A DNA stretch of 64,000 bases. It comes from Termitomyces sp. T153 (taxonomy: Eukaryota; Basidiomycota; Agaricomycetes; Agaricales; Lyophyllaceae). The notes under the pieces were generated by a model that saw only the letters and a list, made by a program, of their open reading frames with translations, made no database searches and was not told the DNA's origin. The stretch spans positions 1 to 64,000 of the forward strand of contig JACKQL020000052.1 in the NCBI GenBank assembly GCA_018296165.2, in the 5' to 3' direction. Shown in pieces: positions 1 through 11,128 of the stretch (positions within the stretch are counted from its first letter, which is position 1; each line of letters begins with the position of its first letter). Made by a program: the position numbers and the translations under genes.

Positions 1-436
1 GTCACGACCCGTTCCCCAAAACCCCGCACATCGTCCATCAAACCCCCGAACCCCCAAAAGGACCCCCAACGCTCCGCCGAAACTTCCGCCCATGCCCACG
101 CCTACTTCGGCTAACTCCGACACCTCCCCGGCTAACTCCGACGGCCCCCTGGCCAACTTCGGTGCCTGCCCCGCAGCCACTGACACTTACCCTGGGCTTC
201 CCAAACCCCGAGAACCACCCCCGCTATTCCTGATCTTCGCCCACCCATCATTAACTCAACACCCTGCTTCCTCCGACCTATTCCGGAATATCACGACAAC
301 CTCGGAACAACCCGCGATCCCATCAACGTATCAGCGCGGCACGATCTTCGATCACAACCGACACCCGCCCACTCCGTCAAGCCCCGCCAAGCCCCGCCGC
401 CACAGCCGACGTACCCCGAAGTCCTCCGGTAGTCAG

Positions 437-480
437 TATATAAGTCATCGAGTAGCTCTTTGTACTCCAGTCTTGATATT
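437..480 (+). promoter_or_regulatory. LTR core promoter and predicted transcript start
   Basis: TATATAAG at 437-444 is followed 32 bases later by AGTCTTGATATT at 469-480. A TATA-directed start would fall at about 468-475, so this 12-mer is predicted to be the 5' end of the element RNA. It is exactly complementary to the primer-binding site at 1167-1178. The right LTR keeps the same arrangement. Confidence 0.65.
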
Positions 481-553
481 GCTTAACGTTACCTATGGTC
501 TGATTGCTTCCTTTTTGTGTTTCGTGTTCGTTTTCGTGTCTTTTTCTCCTTAC

Positions 554-629
554 TCTCAGTTTCCCGGTCTTATCTCAGTCTCCCGATCTTATCTCAGTCT
601 CCCGGTCTTATCTCAGTCTCCCGGTCTTG
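554..629 (+). repeat. 19-bp tandem repeat, four units (left LTR)
   Basis: Four units of TCTCAGTCTCCCGGTCTTA with single-base variants, in the predicted transcribed leader. The right LTR has five units at the matching place, a copy-number difference between the two LTRs of one element. Confidence 0.85.
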
Positions 630-1166
630 TCTCGTCCCCTTTTCGTTATCGTTCTCGTTATCGTTTCGTACCTCCACTCGAATCTACTCTTGTTCCATAT
701 TGTCTCGTCCAACGCCGTCTCGGTGACGTCGTCTGACCCTTGTGCCCAATTCTTCATCAACCCTAACGACCTCACGAACTCCGCGATTATAATTACGAAC
801 CCCGACACCCCTTACCAGGTCCGAACCTCACTCTTCGCTCGGTCCCGGACTCCATCAACTCCAAATGATCTCCCATCAAACCCCAGCTCCGCCCCCATTG
901 ATCACACAGCCACCTACTCCCTTGCTTCCGCAAATCTCCCGTACGGCCTTCTGCCTGAACCCCGCCAAGACCGTCTCATTTCCCCACAATCCGACTTCTC
1001 CGGACCTTCCCGGATCTGTCTGGATCACATCTCCCCAATTACCCGTGCAACCCACCAGGACCCAGAATGTCTTTGAGTGTCCGGTCACCAATGCAGGGGA
1101 ATCACGCCCGCCTAGTAAGGACTCGCCCAGTGCAGCTGCGCCCCCGAGGTCAGCGGACCCTGACAT

Positions 1167-1178
1167 AATATCAAGACT
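1167..1178 (+). other. Self-complementary primer-binding site
   Basis: AATATCAAGACT starts one base after the left LTR end. It is the exact reverse complement of 469-480, the predicted 5' end of the element RNA. It lacks the TGG start usual for a tRNA-primed site. In the Tf1 family the first bases of the RNA fold back to this position and prime minus-strand synthesis; the same is inferred here. Confidence 0.6.
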
Positions 1179-3610
1179 CGACCTTACCCCGTCCGTGATG
1201 CCCGCATTATCTCCGCACACACAATCAAATAACTCCAATGTCTATGGTCTACCCGCGCCGGGGAACCCTTATGATTCATACGGCCCTGCCCAATTTGCCG
1301 AGGCACATTGAGTCGTGGATCCGACACCAAACGCCCCCTCCGCTCCAGTTACTTTCATACAACGGCTCCCCCCACGGACACCTTCCCCAACTCACACCCA
1401 ACTCCCAACCCCTCGCACAAACCGTCAACTCATCTTCCACCCCACCCCTACACTCCCCGCCAACTCCGCTCTCTCGCACAAAGTCGACCCCGACATCACC
1501 CAAAGAATAACATCCTAAAGCCTGGCGACCATCCGATCGAATGAGTAACAAGGTCTCCGGCACCGCGCCAGCCCTCCGACCCACAATAATGCCAACCTGC
1601 CATGGAACAGTCACCCACAGCGCGAGGATCGCCAGCTACAAAGAAACCACTGAGAACGCGCTTCCCCGAAGCCCGCCTGTGGATCCACCGGCCCCCCAGC
1701 AACCCCGCAGACCGACGAACGCGACTAATCACCAACAACATCACCAAACCCTATTATTGACCCCCTCCAAGGAAATAAACCCTCCGACAACTAACCCCGA
1801 AACCATCGAAATCAAGCTCGAATCCACCACAGGACAAGAACCTCAGACCTAGGCTATGCTCCAACCCCGTGACCTGCTTCCGGACCTTGATCGATCGGCC
1901 GTCACCTCCGCCCAACAAATGAAGGGGCCCCAACTTCCCCGACCCGACCCTGACAACCCCGGAACAGGACCAAAACATCCCCGAGCTTACACTCCGCCAC
2001 CAGACTACGCCACCTCCCACGAAGGAATCCCCAGCATAGGGGCCACCCCGAACCAACTATAGGAAAAAGGACCCTATACGAAGTAATTCCCCAAGTGCTC
2101 TAAATTCGCTGACATGTTCATATAAGGGAGGGAGAAGCCCCACCATCATCCAGAAAACAACGATCGGCCATTTAAGCGACCCGACAACCCCCAGGGGCAC
2201 GCGCTCCCATATCCTCAAAAGACTTCCCCCATATGGCTCGACGACCCAAAACGACCCCGCGCCAGCCCGAAACAGTCCCACCCAGACCCCTCCGAACCCA
2301 TCAACCCGGCTCCGGACCCTGGCGACACGACTCCAGGGCCTCCGCTCCGACCCCGACATCTGACCAAGAAAACTCACAGCGCCGGCTCGACAACGATGCC
2401 CTGGTAGCCCCAACTCCGCAACAGAAATCACCACCCACTCCGAACCCCGCCCCTACACCGGAATATGTCCGCCCGAACAGGGGCCACATCACCGGGGCCT
2501 CCAGACAAGCTGGCAGTGCCTCCCCCCACTATCACCCCTGCACTTGCACAATCTCCGGACCGCTCTGGAACACGAATGAAGAGTAAATCCGACCCTGCCG
2601 CATCCCCCGGGGAGCCCCACTCCAGTGCCCTCCTGCGGCCGACCTTCCCGCCGCCCCAACAACCATGAACAACCAACAAACCCCCACCAAGTGACCCTTG
2701 AGTCGACTCCGGGACCACCCACTTCTTCCCGATGAAGGGACCACAGACCCCCGAACCTCCAAACTCGAGGAAGTATCAGAAATACGTAAGACCCCCTTTG
2801 TCCGCCGCGGGCTTACCTTTGGTCAGGAGAGCAATATCACGTAGATGACCCGGAACCCCAAATTGGGCCCCGGGCCCGAAGGAACTGGTTGGGACTGATC
2901 ACCCCGCATCCTACCCCCTCGGTCATCGACACTCCGGAGCACACCAAAGCGCCACCCGAAGCAGGCCCGCCCACAGACGCAGCACTCCAGAACACAACCC
3001 CGACCCGGACCAACTATACTGCGAAGACGAACCCCGCCTCACCCAACCCCGCCAATAAAAAAGGGCCCGCCCGCCTTCACCACCAATACCGACGTAAGGG
3101 CTAGACCATGGGAAGACCCCCATTACCCCCCGCCCACCGCACCGCCAAGACAACCAAAGCCCCGAACCCGTTGGGCGCCGTACAAAATTCAAAGGCCACC
3201 CTCTACTACCAAAACGGCGCACGTCCCCTACACCCCCAGTCGAAAATTTCCGAGAAAAGAATTCAACGACACCGCCCGAAATGCCGGGGACCCCACCGGA
3301 GAACTCCCACCAACCCCGACAGACCCCGGGAGCCCTCCTGCGATGCCCCGCCCCGTCCCGACCAACCCCGGGACTAGCCAGCGCAGACGGCACTAGCGGG
3401 CGTAACCCCCGCCTCTGGACTCACTAGGGATTCAACTCCCTCTCACACCCCTGCGTGTTTCGCTTACTTTGCCCTCCGACAAAACTAAAAATCTCACTTC
3501 ACACGCCCAGGGACCAAGAAATGACATGTTCGCGTACAAAAGATCATATATACATTAGGCGGGGAAGGCAGCAAGTCCGAGAGCGACAAGAAACGAGGCC
3601 CACGCCCATC
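1179..3610 (+). other. Element internal region, no supported sense gene
   Basis: Strongly C-rich plus strand with scattered proline- and threonine-rich open frames of at most about 120 codons. None shows a gag zinc knuckle, protease, RT, RNase H or integrase motif. Minus-strand open frames here (for example 2923-3393) are low-complexity Gly/Trp/Arg strings and look like shadows. It may serve as packaging or leader sequence, or be eroded coding sequence; I see no gene. Confidence 0.6.
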
Positions 3611-4742
3611 TCACTCCCTCCCCGGACCTCCCGGAAGCCCAACCCCCAGGTCGACCTCCATCTGGGCCCGCACCACCGCTAGGATCTCCGCCAACCCCGG
3701 CAATGCCTCCCCCGCATCGGCCGCCACCTCCCACCACGACCCCGGGGCCACCGCATTGCGTCGCCGATGCCCCGCCAGCAACCTCTCCAACCGCGCCATT
3801 CCCTGCTGCAACTCCGGAGGCTGGACCGCGGACCCCTGCGTCAACCCGTCCTGAATCGACGCGAACGCCGCGGAGGCACCGTCCAAGAGGACCCGATGCT
3901 CCCGCACCCAGCCTAAAACTCCGAAAATGAACCGTCAATAACGAACGGAGGAACGGGAGACAACTCACGAAGAATCCCCGCGCGACCCGAGGCGGCCTCG
4001 TTGGCCAACCAATCCTCCCTCCGCCTCGCCGCCTCCAGCTCCGCCCACAATGCATCCCCCTCCGGAACTCGTCCCCGCCCCTCCGCTTCCCCCGCGGGTT
4101 GCCCCTCCACCTGCGCCAGACGCTCCCGCAGACCCCACACCTCTAGCGCCCGCTCCGTCGCCACGCGCACCGAAGTATTCCTCTCCCGCTCCATCGCTTC
4201 CTTCTCCGTCCGCGCCGCGTCACGATCCTCCCTCGCCCGGCGGAGCTCCCCCTCCCGTACTGCCAACGACGTCGTCAAGGCCTCCACCTGCTTGCGAAGG
4301 AAGACCTCCGTGATTGAAGGAATCGGCGCGGAGGGACTCGACGACCGCTCCGAGGGAACGCCAGGGACAGGGGAAAAGAGGGAAGACTCGGGAGGCCCCG
4401 CCGACAACTCGCACCCACGCGGCCTCTTGCTGGGTCCCGCCCCCGAGGGTGGGGAAGCTCGACGCTTTCCCCGAACCACCACCGAAGACGCCCCCTTCCC
4501 CTTTGGCACCGCGGGACGAAACTTGGTCCGCTTCGGAACCCCCGGAAAGTCCACCACTACTACTACGGACGACTCTACCGGAACCCTGTTAACCATCCCG
4601 AAAGGAAAATTCGACAACACTTACGACTCCGGTCCCTAACGCTACCCCGGCGCCGACGCTCGAACTCCTCACCCCCACTGTCATACACCACCACCTCGTC
4701 TAAATCGGCGGGAGAAACCACTGGAACGCTGGGGGAAGACAT
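3611..4742 (-). CDS. Antisense coiled-coil cargo protein, 3 exons, 341 aa
   Basis: Exons on the minus strand are 4742-4625, 4574-3969 and 3912-3611. The introns are 50 and 56 nt, with GTAAGT and GTGAGT donors and TAG acceptors. The spliced frame is open for 1026 nt, although each exon alone meets a stop soon after its border. The start (MSSPS) is preceded by TTTAAA about 40 bases upstream. The protein has an acidic Val/Asp/Ser N-terminus (residues 10-30), a basic proline-rich nuclear-signal-like stretch (about 73-95), a charged coiled coil (about 127-196 and 212-232) and an Arg/Ala-rich C-terminal helical part (from 242). No enzyme motif is visible and I do not recognise a function. It resembles, from memory, multicopy coiled-coil proteins predicted in agaric genomes (not checked). 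Its introns are antisense to the element RNA and so would not be spliced from it. Confidence 0.72.
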
Positions 4743-4940
4743 GACGAAATTTGGGAAACCCCGGGGCACGCCCAAAGCTTTAAATTGAGTGAGGAGGACC
4801 CTGACGAAACGGCGGCCGCGCTTCGACTTCGCCTCCCACGCCGCTATCACTCGCTGCGGATTGATCAATATTGCTCGGCTTCGACTCCCACGCCCCGCCG
4901 ACCCCCGTCCTGCCCCGCGTCTCGAAGGGTCTCGACGCTG

Positions 4941-4952
4941 AAAGGGGGGTGA
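4941..4952 (+). other. Polypurine tract
   Basis: AAAGGGGGGTGA ends directly at the start of the right LTR, the standard position of the plus-strand primer in LTR elements. Its presence sets the 5' border of the right LTR at 4953. Confidence 0.85.
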
Positions 4953-6134
4953 TGTCACGACCCGTTCCCCAAAACCCCGCACATCGTCCATCAAACCCCG
5001 AACCCCCAAAAGGACCCCCAACGCTCCGCCGAACTTCCGCCCATGCCCACGCCTACTTCGGCTAACTCCGACACCTCCCCGGCTAACTCCGACGGCCCCC
5101 TGGCCAACTTCGGTGCCTGCCCCGCAGCCACTGACACTTACCCTGGGCTTCCCAAACCCTGAGAACCACCCCCGCTATTCCTGATCTTCGCCCACCCATC
5201 ATTAACTCAACACCCTGCTTCCTCCGACCTATTCCGGAATATCACGACAACCTCGGAACAACCCGCGATCCCATCAACGTATCAGCGCGGCACGATCTTC
5301 GATCACAACCGACACCCGCCCACTCCGTCAAGCCCCGCCAAGCCCCGCCGCCACAGCCGACGTACCCCGAAGTCCTCCGGTAGTCAGTATATAAGTCATC
5401 GAGTACCTCTTCGTACTCCAGTCTTGATATTGCTTAACGTTACCTATGGTCTGATTGCTTCCTTTTTGTGTTTCGTGTTCATTTTCGTGTCTCTTTCTCC
5501 TTACTCTCAGTTTCCCGGTCTTATCTCAGTCTCCCGGTCTTATCTCAGTCTCCCGGTCTTATCTCAGTCTCCCGGTCTTATCTCAGTCTCCCGGTCTTGT
5601 CTCGACCCCTTTTGTTATCGTTCTCGTTATCGTTTCGTACCTCCACTCGAATCTACTCTTGTTCCATATTGTCTTGTCCGATGCCGTCTCGGTGACGTCG
5701 TCTGACCCTGGTGCCCAATTCTTCATCAACCCTAACGACCTCACGAACTCCGCGATTATAATTACGAACCCCGACACCCCTTACCAGGTCCGAACCTCAC
5801 TCTTCGCTCGGTCCCGGACTCCATCAACTCCAAATGATCTCCCATCAAACCCCAGCTCCGCCCCCATTGATCACACAGCCACCTACTCCCTTGCTTCCGC
5901 AAATCTCCCGTACGGCCTTCTGCCTGAACCCCGCCAAGACCGTCTCATTTCCCCACAATCCGACTTCTCCGGACCTTCCCGGATCTGTCTGGATCACATC
6001 TCCCCAATTACCCGTGCAACCCACCAGGACCCAGAATGTCTTTGAGTGTCCGGTCACCAATGCAGGGGAATCACGCCCACCTAGTAAGGACTCGCCCAGT
6101 GCAGCTGCGCCCCCGAGGTCAGCGGACCCTGACA
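4953..6134 (+). repeat. Right LTR, 1182 bp
   Basis: Begins TGTCACGACC and ends CCCTGACA. It differs from the left LTR by a few substitutions, single-base indels and one extra 19-bp unit, so the insertion is fairly recent. TATA box, predicted start 12-mer and most CpG sites are kept. CpG-depleted relatives of this LTR lie at 38417-39562 and 39947-41059. Confidence 0.9.
5505..5599 (+). repeat. 19-bp tandem repeat, five units (right LTR)
   Basis: Same unit as at 554-629 but five copies. Since both LTRs are made from one template, the extra unit arose during or after reverse transcription, by slippage or unequal pairing. Confidence 0.85.
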
Positions 6135-6199
6135 GCATAAGCCAAATATGAAATATTGATCAAACAATATTCAGAATGAAATGGTATGTAAGGATGTAC

Positions 6200-7278
6200 T
6201 GTGATGAGCCCCAGTTATTGCTGAGCACCTTTTTCAGCAGTTTGGACTTAGCGGCAGCTGACTACTTCGAATTTGACACAAGTCACAACACTCAGCGCAC
6301 GGGACTTAGCCCGAGGATTGGACCGAAGCACAAGACTCTAGCGACCACGAGACTTATTGATCATGGGGAACATCACACAAAGCCTGGAACTTGGGCCTGG
6401 ACCATCAAGGCCTAGACCCCCTTGGCGACGATTATTAGCGACCTTAGCGATCCTGGCAACAAGACGGCGTTCCTTTACTATATATGGACATATTACCAGA
6501 CGCGTACTTTTGTTACTATCATTCCCCTTGTCGAGCTTACCAACATCCCCGAACAGTGTTCATACTTCAGGTATTGACATTGGACTCGTTCTCTTTTTGG
6601 TTCTTATTAGCAATTAGTCGTCGCCAAGGCTTCACCTATGACTTTTTACTTAGTTACGGACTGACGCCTGGCATGCAACCTAAACAGAGTGGCAGACGCC
6701 ACTGCTAGTGGCGCTTAATTACTTACCTTCCCTTACTATACTTCGAAAACGTATAAATACTGCCTGTACATAGACATCACCCCATCGAATTTTACCATTG
6801 AATTGCCATCGTATCACTCCCCTCTTTATAAGCTACCAGCTTAAGATTTCATTTGCCCCATCTCTTTCCCTCATCTCGTCTTTGACTTTGGCTTAGCAAC
6901 AAGCCTCTTTGACCTCGACCTCGACTTAGTGTGGTACCGACTACGGGTGCCTATTAGCGTTATTTCAACTTAGCGACTCTAGCAATTGCGGCTAGCGACA
7001 ACTTTACGTTTGTCCTTCTATCTCAGTTTTACTCTTACCACTGTCTCTCTCCTTTACTCTCCCCGCCACCGTTCTACATTTGCTGCGACTATTGTTAGCT
7101 GTAGCGACTATTTTTGGCTTCACTTCCACGCCACCACTTTTGCTCTAGTTCTCTGGGACGGTTACTGACTCGCCCTCAACTATTAACTTCCTACTGCCAG
7201 CTACCCTATCTAGTGACGAGTGTTAGGTTCTTTTTTTTTGGTTTCCTGCACGGCACTAGGCGGCATAGGAGCACATCA
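6200..7278 (+). repeat. LTR-like repeat, borders uncertain
   Basis: Starts with TGTGATGAGCC and may end near GCACATCA. It has TATA-like boxes (about 6478 and 6749), pyrimidine-rich downstream sequence and many TAGCG/TTAGCGAC motifs. These are features of a solo LTR, but I find no 5-bp duplication at the ends and no second copy next to it, so the borders and class remain a guess. No protein-coding frame is convincing. A CpG-poor sequence with similar layout (TAAATACTG box, TAGCA motifs) lies at 42370-43010. Confidence 0.35.
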
Positions 7279-8137
7279 ACTGCTTCAATTCAATTTTAAA
7301 TTGTGTTATGTGAATTGAAGAGCTCAAACTCCTTACTTTATGGTGTCCTCATCTTTCATACTGCTACTATGCAGAATATTGGAAACATTTTTATACATAC
7401 AAACACTATACCTTCTAGTTGTCATTTTTTAACATCTGCCTTTATTGATGTGTCCATGCACATGTTGTAAGATAGTTTTGTAATACAAAAAAATCATAAA
7501 AATAGATGGTAAGGTCAGAAATAGTGACATAGTCACAATACCACCATAAATTGCCATCATAACATTGAAGCACAAGCACCAATTTATGTGGCCTCTGCTA
7601 GTAGACCTATTTACTCAGGATTAGCCTCAGAAACAGCACATAGGAGCCATTGGGCTCAGAAGGCATCTTCAGTCATGCAAGTCAACTCATATGGCCAGCT
7701 ACCCTTGCAATCAACCACAGGCATGGCTGCAAATTCCTTACATTGGACAGAGTCAACATCTGCCTCTAATGTGCCAGTCAATCCACACAGCCAACCTCAT
7801 AATGCCATAGTAACAAAATTCATCCTGTCCTTTTTGAATGTGGAATGTATAGTTTTGATTCAATAAAACCCTACTTTCCCAGTAACCCAGAAAACTTAAT
7901 GCATCTCCACTAACCCACTGCCTTGTCATCCCTTGGTATGGTAAACCAGACCAGTGAGGTGCATTTTTCTCTCTTTCACCACCAAGTTTGAATAGACACT
8001 TGTCAGAACTATAGTCTGCCAAATTCACTTGGCCCAATTCAGGCCATACCATCCTTGGTGAACTATCAATAAAAAAATCAAGCACACAAAATTTCAATCA
8101 ATGATCTGATGCCAGGGGACATCCAGGAGGTTCCTGG
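7279..8137. other. AT-rich, CpG-poor repeat remnant, no gene found
   Basis: Begins with a hairpin (10-bp arms at 7283-7292 and 7311-7320). CpG is nearly absent. Open frames at 7588-7866 (+) and 7753-8097 (-) lack recognisable motifs and are probably pieces of an older mobile element. Confidence 0.4.
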
Positions 8138-8139
8138 TA

Positions 8140-8160
8140 TGGTGCAGGTCGCTTAGTCAC
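8140..8160 (+). repeat. Left terminal inverted repeat
   Basis: Starts TGGTGCAGGTC directly after the TA at 8138-8139. It matches the reverse complement of 11129-11149 with one mismatch at a former CpG (CG here, CA in the partner). Confidence 0.8.
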
Positions 8161-8352
8161 TGCAAAAGTGTAACAGTGGCAAAATCAGCTAGAGGCCAAT
8201 TTTTTTTTAGAATTTTGCCATGTTAGTGGTTCAAACTGTGTACTTGACAGTAGTTGACAATATAGGAATTTGATTTTCTTCTACATTACACACAAATGCC
8301 ATCAAAAAAACAGTACCTGCACATTGCAGCAGCTTGAGCCTGTGCCCAGGCA

Positions 8353-10926
8353 TTGAAAACAAGACAAGAACCATCTTCAATGCTTCCCCTTGATGCTGAG
8401 CCTAGATCTCCATGCATGCAAGCCCTATCACCAATTGTTGTGGACTCAGATTCCAAGTCTGAGAAAGCATATCAAGGAGGGGTCAATCATTATGGCATGA
8501 CTAGTAATGATGAGACAGACTCACAGGATGGTTTGGATGATGGATTTGAGACTGTCAGTGAGTTCAGTGAAGAGGATATTGTTGTAATGGCAGGAAGAGA
8601 AACACCATATGAGCAAATTCAGACATCAAAGACAGCAAAAGACTGGAAGAAGGCAGAAGGAGTCCAGAGTCTGGGATATAATGGCCATTCCAAGAGGAAC
8701 ATTTGATTTCAAGCACAGAAGGCATGAAAACAACAAGTATTGCAAGAACAAATCAAGACTTTGTGAGTAATTGACTTGGTGAATAGATCTTTAATACAAC
8801 TCACCAAACCTGACTCCAATAGTACTGATCCAATGGTTGTGTTCATGCAAAAGTACTTTGTGGCAAAGCCCACTACTCCCAAGACTCCAGGGAATCAGTT
8901 CCACCAATAAGTCTTCAGTTGTAAAGCAGTATACACCTGTAGAACTTGTGTACTTTTCTGATGATGACACTGGGAATTATGAGGCCAATGATGAAGATGA
9001 AGGAGAACTTGAAAGTGACAGTACCAAGTCTAATGTAATCAAGTCTATTCCAGTTGTTGAAGGTACTCCATCATGATCCCGATTGTCAGTTGCTCCCTGA
9101 CTAAAGCATCATCATCTTGAGGTTCCAGTCCATGAACAACACTAGCATAAGCGAGCTGAAAAACACAGAGATCTGGAGAAGGCCCTTGGTGATTTTGAGA
9201 ACATATCAAGTCAAAAAAGACAAATTTTGAGGGTGGTCCAAAGGGGCTTCAGTCATATCATGCCCTTGAAATGCAGAGCTTCTTGTGCATGGTGATCAAA
9301 AATGGCCAATTATCTGTGGATGCATCTCAAAAAGCTGCTGAGAGCTATTGTTTTGCTGCAAAATGGGGTGGGAGGATGCTGTGTGAGTGGACAAATGAAT
9401 GGATCAAGAATCATGCTCTTCCTCAGTCACACAGAGGACATCACACAAAGATTGACTCTGTATTGGATGACCCCATAATCTGCACTGAGATGCAAGCTTA
9501 TATTTGATCAAACAAATGGTCCATGAGTCTGTCAAAATTGCAGGAGTTCACAGCTGGAACACTTGTCCCTCATGCTGCAGACAAGTATTTTCACCACATC
9601 ATGAAGGAGGAGATGCTGCATGGCTTAAAGAAGTATATGGAACTTGAACTCTTCCTGCACATCCAGATGAAAGTCAAAAAGAGTGTTTCCATCAGGACTG
9701 CCCAACAATGGCTTCACAAAGAAGGATTCCAATTTATTGGATACAAGAAGGGACTTTACTTTGATGGACATGACCAACCTGATGTCCTGGAGTACCAAAA
9801 CAAAGTCTTCTTGCCTCAAATGAAGGATTACTTCCCCTGTTTGATTTGTTACACTGTGGGGGATGTGGATACTCCCATCATACCTTGAAACTTTGTTGAA
9901 TGTCCACTAGTCCTTGTGGCTCAAGATGAGATGACTGCACAAGCACATGACACAGTCTCTAAAAGCTGGGTTCTTGATGATCAACACAAACTGAGAAAGA
10001 AAGGAGTGGGTTGTGGTCTTCATCAAAGTGATGTGATTTGTTCAACAGTTGGTTGGTTATCCAAAGCAAGTCAGACTTTGGAGTATGGAAAGAATTATGA
10101 TGGATATTGGACAGGTGACATGTTCTGCATGCAGGTAAGAGATGGAATTTTTTGTTCTCAAATATACTCATAAACAATTATTTAGTTGAAAGAAAAAATC
10201 ATCCCAGCATTTGAAAGGGCCCACAGACCAGGTTATCAAGCACTATTCATGGTTGACAATTCTCAAGGCCATTCAGCATATGCTGAAGATGCCCTGATTG
10301 CAAACCACATGAATGTGAACCCTGGAGGAAAGCAAGCACATCTCCGAGATGGCTGGTATGAATTTAATGGTCAAAGAATCACACAAAAAATGGTCTTTCC
10401 ACATGATCATCCAGAATACCCAGATATGCCCAAAGGACTTCGCCAGGTTCTGACTGAAAGAAGCATTGATACTCAAGGTCTTTGTGGAAAATGCAAGAAC
10501 AAGTGCAAGGCAGACCCCACAGCATGTTGTTGCCTGCAGATCTTGTCAAATCAACCTGATTTCAAGCTACAGAAGTCATTGGTGCAGGAGATCATTGAAG
10601 CTGAAGGACATCTCTGTATCCTACTTCCAAAATTCCACTGTGAACTCAATTTCATTGAGTTCTTCTGGGGAGCAGTCAAAAAGTATTTGCACGACCATTG
10701 TGACATGACCTTCAAAACCCTAAAGATAAACATGCCGCAAGCTTTGGCATCTGTTCAGATTGCAACAATCCGAAAGTGGGAGCATCATATGCACCGGTGG
10801 ATGGAGGCTTACAGAGAGGGACTGGGTACTCAGGATGCACAAGCAAAGGTAAAAGAGTTCAGTTCCATCAAGTATAAGTCACATCGGCGTGTACCAGAGA
10901 CGGTTGCGCAGACTTTCAATGTGTAA
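8353..10926 (+). pseudogene. DDE transposase, degenerate
   Basis: One frame covers most of the protein but is cut by TGA at 9505-9507 and 9886-9888 and by disruption between about 8704 and 9271. A 51-nt intron (10135-10185, GTAAGA...TTTAG) joins GDMFCMQ to LKEKIIPAF. Motifs in order: acidic Asp/Ser-rich N-terminus; helix-turn-helix-like SVSIRTAQQWLHKEGF (about 9691); first catalytic Asp in VAQDE (about 9925); second Asp in MVDNSQGH (about 10250); Cys-rich CGKCKNKCK (10480s); and the Glu in CELNFIEFFWG (about 10640). The order and the TA target fit Tc1/mariner-related transposases common in mushroom genomes. The lost codons make it non-functional. Confidence 0.8.
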
Positions 10927-11128
10927 TGACAGAATTTCCTTTTTTGGAATTTCCTAATATAGTAACGGCAAAATCGACCCCCGAAAAAAAATGTATCTCC
11001 ATCAGTTTTGACAATATCAAAAATCTGTCTTGGGGTTTTGTTCCCCTCACTAAAAGGAGCATTTTGGCAAGACAGTTAAGAAAAATATCATTTTTTCAAG
11101 GAGCAATACTATTTGTTACATTTTGGTG

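Larger units (their letters stand above)
1..1165 (+). repeat. Left LTR (5' end cut by window edge by one base)
   Basis: Matches 4953-6134 almost base for base up to the shared end TGACA, after which the sequences diverge at once (TAATA versus GCATA). It contains a TATA box at 437-444 and a block of four 19-bp direct repeats at 554-629. Several short open frames run through it, also present in the other LTR, and look like by-products of C-rich sequence rather than genes. Confidence 0.9.
1..6134 (+). mobile_element. Non-autonomous LTR retroelement with antisense cargo gene
   Basis: Two near-identical direct repeats (1-1165 and 4953-6134) begin TGTCA and end TGACA and enclose a 3.8-kb internal region. 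The first T of the left LTR lies just outside the window. A purine tract sits directly before the right LTR and a primer-binding site directly after the left one, so the borders are firm. No reverse transcriptase, integrase or protease is seen in any frame, so the copy must rely on enzymes from elsewhere. The plus strand of the internal region is extremely C-rich. The only convincing gene is on the minus strand (3611-4742). The base after the right LTR starts GCATA; the left flank is outside the window, so the target duplication cannot be checked. The PBS architecture resembles self-primed Tf1/sushi Ty3 elements (inference). Confidence 0.88.

Noticed and set aside
92..736. Pro/Ser-rich frame of 214 codons in the left LTR, considered as gag
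   Set aside because: Lies wholly inside the LTR, upstream of and across the predicted RNA start, and shows no gag motif.
4001..4639. 212-codon plus-strand frame inside the LTR element
   Set aside because: Exactly opposite exon 2 of the antisense gene; Ser/Arg/Pro-rich mirror with no domain, while the minus strand gives a spliced, coiled-coil protein.
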